Source: Chitinophagaceae bacterium
GTDB lineage: Bacteria; Bacteroidota; Bacteroidia; Chitinophagales; Chitinophagaceae
Direction: 5' to 3'
DNA length: 59,228 bases
Assembly: GCA_947447465.1 (NCBI GenBank)
Contig: CANFKE010000026.1
Location: 1 to 59,228 of the forward strand
In this document: one piece after another, positions 52,911 to 59,228 of the stretch
Layout: each line of letters starts with the position of its first letter
Position numbering within the stretch: the stretch's first letter is position 1
Made by a program: the position numbers and the translations under genes
Notes under the pieces: model-generated
Told to the model about the DNA's origin: nothing
The model's input: only the letters and a program-made list of their open reading frames with translations
Database searches by the model: none

Positions 52911-53360
52911 ATGAGCATAGAGCATAATTATAACGTAAGTGTGAACTGGACAGGTGGCAGAGTAGGGGCAATGAACTCGGAAGAGCTGGAAACAGAGGTA
53001 ATGGTGGCCACACCTCCTCAATTTCCAGGTGGTGTAGATAAGATATGGTCGCCCGAGCACCTGTTCACCGCAGCAGTCAATAGCTGCCTGATGACCACTT
53101 TCCTTTCTATTGCCGAAAACTCAAAACTCAGTTTTGAGCACTTTTCTTCTCATGCATCGGGAAAATTAGAAATGGTGGACGGGAAATATATGATGAGTGA
53201 AGTAACTTTACACCCCGTGGTAACGATAGCAGATGAAGCTGAACGGGCAAAAGCGGAGCGTGTACTCAACAAAGCTGAAGCCAATTGCCTTATTTCTAAC
53301 TCTGTAAGATCAAAGATCATCTTTAACCCCGAGATCAATATTTCAAGTACTAAAAACTGA
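52911..53360 (+). CDS. OsmC/Ohr-family peroxiredoxin-like protein
   Basis: A 149-residue protein with the two conserved cysteines of the family: NSCLMTTFLS (Cys61 area) and EANCLISNS near residue 127. OsmC proteins reduce organic hydroperoxides, and some act on persulfides. Cytoplasmic. 2 bp separate it from the rhodanese-thioredoxin gene. Confidence 0.88.
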   Translation: MSIEHNYNVSVNWTGGRVGAMNSEELETEVMVATPPQFPGGVDKIWSPEHLFTAAVNSCLMTTFLSIAENSKLSFEHFSSHASGKLEMVDGKYMMSEVTLHPVVTIADEAERAKAERVLNKAEANCLISNSVRSKIIFNPEINISSTKN

Positions 53361-53362
53361 TT

Positions 53363-54079
53363 ATGAAGCGTATCCTTACTGTTCTGTTACTCTGCTCATT
53401 CACTACATTGTTGGCGTGCAAAGATGATTATAAAGGTCCCGTTGTGAACCAGACTGTGGCTGTTGATGAGTACGAAAAGAAAATGAACGAACTGCACGAC
53501 ATGCAGCTGGTAGATGTAAGAACAACAGAAGAATACACTGCAGGCCACCTGAAGAACGCCCGCAACATCAATATAGATGCGAAAGACTTTGATGAGCAGA
53601 TAGCATCGCTGAACAAGACAAGACCCGTATTTGTGTATTGCAAGGCAGGCAGCAGAAGTGCCCGAGCTGCTGAGAAGATGAAGGAACAGGGCTTTAAGCA
53701 GATATATAACATGGAGGGCGGCCTTATGAAGTGGCAGGCAGCAGGTAAGCCTGTAGAGGCAGGCAGCGCACCCGCTACGGTCGGCATGTCTATAGACGAC
53801 CTGAGCAAGCAAGTGGCCAAAGGCTATGTGCTGGTAGATTACAATGCCAAGTGGTGCGGACCATGCAAGAAGATGAACCCTATACTGGATGGACTGGTAG
53901 AGAAGAAGAAAGACAAGCTGACACTGCTGAAGGTAGATGCTGATGAGAACCCGGTATTGCTGAACCAGAAGAAGATTGAAGGCATTCCGTACCTGGAACT
54001 ATATAAGGACGGACAACTGATATGGAAGCATGAAGGCTTTATTGAAGAAGCGCAAATACTCACCGAGACCCAACTGTAA
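53363..54079 (+). CDS. Rhodanese-thioredoxin fusion lipoprotein
   Basis: A 238-residue exported protein. Signal ends in the lipobox LLAC (Cys19). Rhodanese domain (about 35-130) has the active-site loop CKAGSR (Cys93-Arg98). A thioredoxin domain (about 145-238) carries WCGPC (Cys165 and Cys168) and the cis-Pro in GIPYLELYKDG. It should handle persulfides at the periplasmic face, taking up sulfur and releasing it by thioredoxin reduction. A telling companion of the cytoplasmic rhodaneses. Confidence 0.93.
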   Translation: MKRILTVLLLCSFTTLLACKDDYKGPVVNQTVAVDEYEKKMNELHDMQLVDVRTTEEYTAGHLKNARNINIDAKDFDEQIASLNKTRPVFVYCKAGSRSARAAEKMKEQGFKQIYNMEGGLMKWQAAGKPVEAGSAPATVGMSIDDLSKQVAKGYVLVDYNAKWCGPCKKMNPILDGLVEKKKDKLTLLKVDADENPVLLNQKKIEGIPYLELYKDGQLIWKHEGFIEEAQILTETQL

Positions 54080-54091
54080 ACAACTACCATA

Positions 54092-54460
54092 ATGGCTGCC
54101 AATACCTTCATCATACTGCTCTTTATAGGACTCACCGCCGGCATACTCAGCGGCATGATAGGACTGGGCGGGGGTGTGGTAATGATACCCATGATGGTGA
54201 TGTTCCTGGCCATGGACCAGAAGATGGCACAAGGTACCAGCATAGCTATTATGCTGCCCCCTATAGGCATACTGGCCGTATATAATTACTACAAACAAGG
54301 ATATGTGAACATAAAATATGCAGCGGTCATAGCCGCTGCATTTATCATTGGTGGCTTCTTTGGCTCTAAGATGGCCATTGCCCTTCCCTCAGAGATCGTC
54401 AAGAAAATATTTGCCGTGCTCCTCGCAGCTATAGCTATCAAGATGTTCTTTAGTAAGTAG
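54092..54460 (+). CDS. Half-length TauE/SafE (TSUP) permease
   Basis: A 122-residue membrane protein with four spans and the TSUP signature GLTAGILSGMIGLGGGVVMIP (split here as GILSGMIGLGGG, VVMIPMMVMF). Usual TSUP proteins have twice this length, so it probably works as a homodimer. The family moves sulfite, thiosulfate or sulfoacetate anions. Last gene of the sulfur island; its end overlaps the convergent next gene by 11 bp. Confidence 0.88.
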   Translation: MAANTFIILLFIGLTAGILSGMIGLGGGVVMIPMMVMFLAMDQKMAQGTSIAIMLPPIGILAVYNYYKQGYVNIKYAAVIAAAFIIGGFFGSKMAIALPSEIVKKIFAVLLAAIAIKMFFSK

Positions 54461-54968
54461 GTCTGTTTTCCTTGTATCGCTCAAAAGCCGCACAGATAGC
54501 CTCCTCACAATTGGCAGCGTATGTAGTTACATCCTGAAATGGGGGCAACCACGATAACACGCTGTATCGCTTACCATTCTTTAATGCAATGATCAGGAAC
54601 GTATTGCGATACTTGCCAAATCGCAGTTGGGCTATGTGGCAATCAGCCACTTCCGAGAATGGCAGATCAATGACCTTTCCCTTCTGAATGAACAACTGTG
54701 GCAGGTAATGTATCTCCACACCCTCAGTAGAAATATGGATATCCAAGCGCCGCCTCAACAGTCTGTTGACAATATATACTAGAACAGGAATGACCAAAAA
54801 TAGGGCACCCGCCCATTCCTGTAGCACACAGGCAATAATGACGAAAAACACAACCGAAAAAGACAATGGCCTAGCCACAGACAATACCGCGTCCATCAAC
54901 CTTCCCGGATATACCTTAGCCTTATACGTGTCCAGGTGTGTATTCGTTCTTCTCGTCAAAATCATCAC
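54450..54968 (-). CDS. Membrane protein of unknown function (PH-like C-terminus)
   Basis: A 172-residue protein with two adjacent membrane spans (about 33-70, PLSFSVVFFVIIACVLQ, ALFLVIPVLVYIVNRL) followed by a beta-rich part (IHISTEGVEIHYLP ... FGKYRNTFLIIALKNGKRYSV) like YdbT/bPH2-type domains. An in-frame ATG at 54896 would avoid the 47-bp overlap with the upstream gene and give 148 residues; which start is used is unsettled. Converges on the TSUP gene. Confidence 0.55.
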   Translation of the reverse strand: MMILTRRTNTHLDTYKAKVYPGRLMDAVLSVARPLSFSVVFFVIIACVLQEWAGALFLVIPVLVYIVNRLLRRRLDIHISTEGVEIHYLPQLFIQKGKVIDLPFSEVADCHIAQLRFGKYRNTFLIIALKNGKRYSVLSWLPPFQDVTTYAANCEEAICAAFERYKENRPTY

Positions 54969-55335
54969 GAACTTTTTTCTCCAATTCGCTACGCATAATT
55001 GCCTCCGCTTCCCTGTAGGCGTCTCTTAACGGTTTTGTAAGCGAGCGCACTATTATAGTGCCATCCTTACTAAATCTCAACAACTTGTTATCTCCATCGT
55101 CTAATGTAATGTTAAGGTCTTCCGAAATCGTGGAATTAGGCGTGGGTTTAAGTGCCATATATAATTGCGCCCTCGTTGGGTTGGGCGAAATTAAGGCATC
55201 TTTAAAACGCTTTATAATAGCGTCATTTTCCTGCGTTTCACGTGATAAGAGCATACCTCTTAATTGCTTACCAATGAATGTTCGCTTAATAGCGGTTGTG
55301 CCTTTCCTGTTGAGGCTGCTGGTGTTGTCTGGCAT
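54922..55335 (-). CDS. Small soluble protein of unknown function
   Basis: A 137-residue charged, mostly helical protein without signal peptide: MPDNTSSLNRKGTTAIKRTF, a central part with TRAQLYMALKPTPNS, and a helical end with RDAYREAEAIMRSELEKKV. No family recognised. It overlaps the following gene by up to 47 bp, has a full upstream promoter, and may be co-transcribed with it. Confidence 0.5.
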   Translation of the reverse strand: MPDNTSSLNRKGTTAIKRTFIGKQLRGMLLSRETQENDAIIKRFKDALISPNPTRAQLYMALKPTPNSTISEDLNITLDDGDNKLLRFSKDGTIIVRSLTKPLRDAYREAEAIMRSELEKKVRDDFDEKNEYTPGHV

Positions 55336-55381
55336 GTTTTTAATGCTTTATTGGTTAATAATACAACATCGTATTACACCA

Positions 55382-55413
55382 CAAAGGTATTTTGGCTATT
55401 TCAGGCTACCCAA
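55382..55413 (-). promoter_or_regulatory. Promoter of the 137-aa protein gene
   Basis: Minus-strand TTG (55413-55411), 21 bp, TACCTTTG (55389-55382). Predicted start about 40 nt before the ATG. Between it and the ssrA 3' end (55414-55540) I see only AT-rich sequence. Confidence 0.55.
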
Positions 55414-55540
55414 AATTGAGTGTTAAAATACAAAGACATGGTTTTTTATAAATAATTGTAAAATCATGATAATCAATTTGTTAGAAAAATAATGAAGTTC
55501 AAAATGTTTTACACAATTGTTTTACACTCTTAAAACAGAA

Positions 55541-55579
55541 AAGCGCATAAACTATTGATAATCAATAATTTATGCGCTT
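55541..55579 (-). terminator. Palindromic terminator of ssrA
   Basis: Arms AAGCGCATAAA (55541-55551)/TTTATGCGCTT (55569-55579) with inner TATTGAT/ATCAATA. On the minus strand TTCTGTTTTAAG follows. Confidence 0.75.
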
Positions 55580-55597
55580 AATTTCTGCTTTTAAAAG

Positions 55598-55962
55598 TGG
55601 AGCCGGCGGGAGTCGAACCCGCGTCCAAACATATGCCCGATAAGCTTTCTACATGTGTATTTCCTGATTGGGTCTCGGGACGAAGCCGGACAGGAACAAA
55701 CCTACCCCTTCCCTATCTGTTTTGATTTTCATTCGTACGTCACAGCGTCGCACAACCTATCCCGTATTTGTTTGATTCGGCGGCGGGGACGGTTACAGGC
55801 AACCTTCCCGGCGGCTATAAAGGGTGTCTAATCTCTGATTAGGCAGCCATGGCGTAAGAATATTCGCCTTATATGGTTTGAGTATTCAGATTTACGTGCT
55901 AATTACCCAACGCACGACATGCTTACAGACCCTGCCCTATGCTGTCAAAACCGGTCGGCCCC
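55598..55962 (-). ncRNA. ssrA: tmRNA (transfer-messenger RNA)
   Basis: About 365 nt on the minus strand. The 5' end GGGGCCGACCGG pairs with the 3' acceptor CGGCTCC (then A); the T arm reads GGACGCGGGTTCGACTCCCGC. CCA is not encoded. The tag frame starts at resume codon GGC (55866-55868) and reads GEYSYAMAA, stop 55839-55841. An in-frame TAA immediately precedes the resume codon. The tag ends in AMAA, a usual degradation signal. A TAnnTTTG element lies at 55988-55995. Confidence 0.95.
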
Positions 55963-55987
55963 GGTACGGTCGTCGCAAAGAACACCA

Positions 55988-55995
55988 CAAAGTTA
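55988..55995 (-). promoter_or_regulatory. Candidate -7 element of ssrA
   Basis: Minus-strand TAACTTTG (TAnnTTTG) 26 bp before the mature 5' end; the leader would be removed by RNase P. Confidence 0.5.
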
Positions 55996-56040
55996 CGCAT
56001 TTGTCGCCGCTTCTCCTTGTTTAATAATTCTTAAAAACAA

Positions 56041-56070
56041 AAGACCCGCAGCATAATTGCTGCGGGTCTT
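56041..56070 (-). terminator. secDF terminator
   Basis: AAGACCCGCAGC (56041-56052)/GCTGCGGGTCTT (56059-56070), followed by TTGTTTTTAAG on the minus strand. Confidence 0.85.
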
Positions 56071-56092
56071 GCTATTGAAATATTATAATGAA

Positions 56093-59000
56093 TTAAGCCA
56101 TTTTCTTCAGCTCTTCGATACGAGCTTCAGCATCGCTTTCTACTTTCAATGATCCGCTCTTGTCCATATCTACAAGTACCGGAGCAGCCACGAAGATAGA
56201 TGAATAAGTACCGGTGATCACACCGATCATCATAGCGAATGCAAATCCGCGTGTAGCTTCACCACCTACAAAGAACAAGATCACCAGGGTGATGAATACT
56301 GTAAGTGAGGTCATGATCGTACGGCTCAGAGTATCGTTGATCGCACGGTTGATAACGCTTACCTTATCTTCATTCGGAGACTTACGGAAGTACTCACGGA
56401 TACGGTCAAATACGATCACCGTGTCATTCATAGAGAAACCACATACGGTAAGTATCGCCGCAATAAAGTGCTGATCGATCTCCAATGCAAATGGTACTAT
56501 ACCCTTGAAGTAAGAGAAGATAGCCAATGTAACCGCGATATCGTGCAACAATGAAAGCACGGTACCCAGTGAATACTGCCACTTGCGGAAACGAAGCAAG
56601 ATGTAGATGAAGATAGCCAACAGAGATATTACTGTTGCCTTAACCGCACCACGCTTCAGATCATCAGAGATAGTAGGCAATACAGTTGTTGACTGCTGCA
56701 GATACTTGCTCTTGAACTGCTCCATAGATGTACCTGATGGTATCAGGTTCTCCTTGGTCAGACCTTCGAACAGTTTCTCTTCTACCTGCTTGTCCACGTT
56801 CTGGCCAGCATTGGTGATGAGGTAACCTGTAGTGATATCCAACTGCTTGTCTGTACCGATGGTCTTCACAGCAGGGTAATCGAGGAAGTAAGGTTTCAGT
56901 TTCTTCTTAACGTCTTCTGTAGAATATGCCTTGTCGAATTTCACCTTATAGCTACGACCTCCGCTGAACTCAACACCCTTGTTGAAACCATGCCAGTAAG
57001 TGCTGATACCTACAAGGAACATGATAGTAGAGATAACGTAAGTATATTTTCTGGCCTCAACGAACTTGAAGTGCGCCTTTCTGAAGATAGACTTAGACAG
57101 ACCGGTAAAGTAGTTGAAGTGACGCTCACGCTTAGTGTACATGTCAGTGATGAGGCGAGATACCAGGATACCGCAGAACAAAGACAACAGGATACCGATG
57201 ATCTGTGTTGTTGCGAAACCTCTTACCGGACCCAAACCAAATATGAACAAGATAACCGCAGTGATCAAAGTAGTGATGTGACCATCGAATACCGGAGCAT
57301 AAGACCTCTTATAACCTTCTTCAACGGCATCCTTATAATTCTTACCCGATAACAGTTCTTCCTTGATACGCTCGAATATGATAACGTTCGTATCCACGGC
57401 CATACCAATGGTCAGTACCAGACCCGCAATACCCGCCATAGTAAGCGTAGCGTGCAGTGATGACATTGACAAGATACCGATAGTGAACAACAAGTTAAGT
57501 ATCAGAGATATATCCGCAACTATACCGCCAGTGTTATAATAGATCAGCATCAAAGCAAAGATCACGATGAATGACAATGCCAATGAGTTGATACCCTTAT
57601 CGATATTCTCAGCACCCAATGTAGGACCTACTACCTGCTCAGCAACAATGTGCGCAGGTGCAGGAAGCTTACCGGACTTCAGGATGTTAGCAAGGTCACC
57701 CGCTTGTTCGTTAGTGAAGTTACCTGAGATCTCAGTTCCGCCTGAAGGTATCTCACCTTGTACGCGAGGGCAAGAATATACCTTGTCATCCAATACTACA
57801 GCTATGAACCTGCCTACGTTGCGGCCTGTCATTTCCTTCCAGATATGAGAACCTGTAAGGGTCATTTCCATGTAAACCGCTTGCTTACCTGATAATTGGT
57901 TGAAGTCTTTACGTGCATTAGTTACGTTGTCACCTTCCAGCTTGGCAATACCACCCGGAGGAACTTTCACTGCATACACCATCAATACATTGCTCTTCTT
58001 TTCGTCAGCACCATAAACCAGCTTTACATTAGATGGCAATTTGCTCTTTACAGCTTCCATTGCCAGATATCTGTTCAGCTTGGCAGTATCTTTCTTAAAT
58101 ACAGTACCTACTACCGGACCCGGAACAGCCTGGCCGTTCTGAGGATCTACAAAAGGATTCATGGTAGCGAACAAAGGATTCTTTGCGATCGCTTCAGCCT
58201 GCTTCAAAGAAGTAGAATCTTTACCTGCCATAGCAGCGCCATCAGCCTTGCTATCTTTCTTACCCATCAACGTGCCAAGGCCACCTGTTGTGTCATTAGC
58301 GGCAGTTGCTGCGGTCTTAGTAGTATCGTTAGCTTTCGCTGTTGTGTCTTCGTCGTTACCGGCAAGGTGTCTTGCCAATGCGTCGTTAGCCATAGACAAT
58401 GCACCAATGATCTCTTCGTTGGTGTATGTTTCGAAGAACTGCAGCTTTGCAGTTGCCTGCAAATACTGACGTACACGCTCAGGATTAGTTACACCTGCCA
58501 ATTCAACGGTAATGATACCTTTCTTTTCATCAAGGTTCACGTTAGGGCTAGATACACCAAACTTGTCGATACGTGTCTGTAATACATTGTAGGTACGCTT
58601 GATCGCATCCTTAGACTCGTCGTTCAATACCTTGATAACTTCCTGATTAGTAGAAGTACGGGTGATCGCTTTTTCAGATGGTTTCAGGAACAATGTAGAA
58701 AGGCTGGCTCCCGGATTCTGTGCCAGGTAAGCATCGCAGAAAAGGGTAATGAAGTTAGCTTCACTGTTGCCTCTTTGCTGACTGGCAGTAGCTATCGCCT
58801 TGTTCAGAGCAGGATCCTTAGGGTTGTTAGACATAGAGCGGACCATCTCATCGAGGCTCACTTCCAATGTCACGTTCATACCACCCTGAAGGTCAAGACC
58901 CAACTTCAACTCCTCATCCTTTGCAGATGCAAGTGTGTACTTCTTGATACCTACATTAAAGATCTCAACATCCTGCATGCTGTCAGATATTGCCTGATAG

Positions 59001-59185
59001 CGCGCATCAACTAATTTCTTTGTAGAGTCTTCCGAAACACCTGGGAATTGGGCTTTGATCTCTCGCTCAGCTTTCGCACGCATTTTCTTTTCCTCGTTCC
59101 TTACCACGAACGTTATCGATAGCTGATACAGCGCAAAAAGGATAAGTGCGACAGTAAAAAACTTTACCAAACCTTTTAATTGCAT
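56093..59185 (-). CDS. secDF: Fused protein translocase subunit SecDF
   Basis: A 1030-residue inner-membrane protein with about twelve spans that uses the proton gradient to pull exported proteins through SecYEG. The SecD half has LGLDLQGGMNVTLEV, a periplasmic P1 head with an inserted Asp/Thr/Ala-rich low-complexity loop (about 275-330) and FLDDKVY-type strands; the SecF half begins near FNKGVEFSGGRSYKVKF and carries TVCGFSMNDTVIVFDRIRE. Fusion is the rule in Bacteroidota. Complete within the window. Confidence 0.95.
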   Translation of the reverse strand: MQLKGLVKFFTVALILFALYQLSITFVVRNEEKKMRAKAEREIKAQFPGVSEDSTKKLVDARYQAISDSMQDVEIFNVGIKKYTLASAKDEELKLGLDLQGGMNVTLEVSLDEMVRSMSNNPKDPALNKAIATASQQRGNSEANFITLFCDAYLAQNPGASLSTLFLKPSEKAITRTSTNQEVIKVLNDESKDAIKRTYNVLQTRIDKFGVSSPNVNLDEKKGIITVELAGVTNPERVRQYLQATAKLQFFETYTNEEIIGALSMANDALARHLAGNDEDTTAKANDTTKTAATAANDTTGGLGTLMGKKDSKADGAAMAGKDSTSLKQAEAIAKNPLFATMNPFVDPQNGQAVPGPVVGTVFKKDTAKLNRYLAMEAVKSKLPSNVKLVYGADEKKSNVLMVYAVKVPPGGIAKLEGDNVTNARKDFNQLSGKQAVYMEMTLTGSHIWKEMTGRNVGRFIAVVLDDKVYSCPRVQGEIPSGGTEISGNFTNEQAGDLANILKSGKLPAPAHIVAEQVVGPTLGAENIDKGINSLALSFIVIFALMLIYYNTGGIVADISLILNLLFTIGILSMSSLHATLTMAGIAGLVLTIGMAVDTNVIIFERIKEELLSGKNYKDAVEEGYKRSYAPVFDGHITTLITAVILFIFGLGPVRGFATTQIIGILLSLFCGILVSRLITDMYTKRERHFNYFTGLSKSIFRKAHFKFVEARKYTYVISTIMFLVGISTYWHGFNKGVEFSGGRSYKVKFDKAYSTEDVKKKLKPYFLDYPAVKTIGTDKQLDITTGYLITNAGQNVDKQVEEKLFEGLTKENLIPSGTSMEQFKSKYLQQSTTVLPTISDDLKRGAVKATVISLLAIFIYILLRFRKWQYSLGTVLSLLHDIAVTLAIFSYFKGIVPFALEIDQHFIAAILTVCGFSMNDTVIVFDRIREYFRKSPNEDKVSVINRAINDTLSRTIMTSLTVFITLVILFFVGGEATRGFAFAMMIGVITGTYSSIFVAAPVLVDMDKSGSLKVESDAEARIEELKKMA

Positions 59186-59228
59186 AGGTTTTAATTAAAT
59201 TAATATTACGTAATATGTTTAAAATAGG

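Noticed and set aside
55598..55640. A tRNA gene suggested by the T-arm-like sequence
   Set aside because: The sequence is the 3' tRNA-like part of ssrA; the partner acceptor arm lies 360 nt away and a tag frame is present.

Overview
The window reads as a stretch of chromosome from a Bacteroidota bacterium, most likely of the Chitinophagales/Chitinophagaceae type. The signs are an ECF sigma/FecR-type anti-sigma pair with a DUF4974-like tail, a TonB-dependent receptor with a carboxypeptidase-regulatory-like N-terminus, a fused SecDF, a DUF5723-like outer membrane protein, a GH3/beta-lactamase fusion, near absence of Shine-Dalgarno sequences, and many -7 elements of the Bacteroidota form TAnnTTTG. 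The tmRNA has a GGC resume codon and encodes the tag GEYSYAMAA. No rRNA, tRNA, CRISPR array or intact transposase was seen. Assignments rest on motif recognition by eye; no searches were run.

Layout. 1-1790: a dense cluster of short hairpins and a 23/24-bp inverted repeat around one HTH-protein gene, the only accessory-looking part. 1793-9640: exported proteins, a dihydroorotase/MutS-like/small-membrane-protein operon, a Wzi-like barrel and an exosortase-like protease with a membrane partner. 9810-17490: Nudix hydrolase, S41 protease, isoaspartyl peptidase, TonB receptor, DUF2807 protein. 17758-21143: a sigma/anti-sigma/STN-domain surface-repeat operon. 21470-30341: alaS, a small membrane protein, three DnaA-box-like sites at 21-bp spacing, dnaN, a DinB-fold protein and uvrA. 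30470-41465: small membrane proteins, lipoproteins, a DEAD-box helicase with a long leader, MsrB, RadA, an M3 peptidase, YceI and a DUF5723-like barrel. 41579-49512: GH3/serine-hydrolase fusion, a UvrD-type helicase fused to an Fe-S RecB-type nuclease, a DtxR-type regulator and a pentapeptide protein.

50845-54460 is a coherent sulfur-handling island: a Crp/Fnr regulator, then two small membrane proteins, two single-domain rhodaneses, another small membrane protein, an OsmC protein, a rhodanese-thioredoxin lipoprotein and a half-length TauE/SafE permease. The first two genes after the regulator share a 19-bp upstream motif at exactly the same distance from a -7 element, which points to co-regulation, probably by the Crp/Fnr protein. 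54450-59185 holds two unknown genes, ssrA and secDF.

The strongest leads are the duplicated operator of the sulfur island, the helically phased DnaA-box trio before dnaN, the sigma/anti-sigma operon whose third gene is a surface-repeat protein instead of a TonB receptor, and the inverted-repeat/hairpin element at the left edge.
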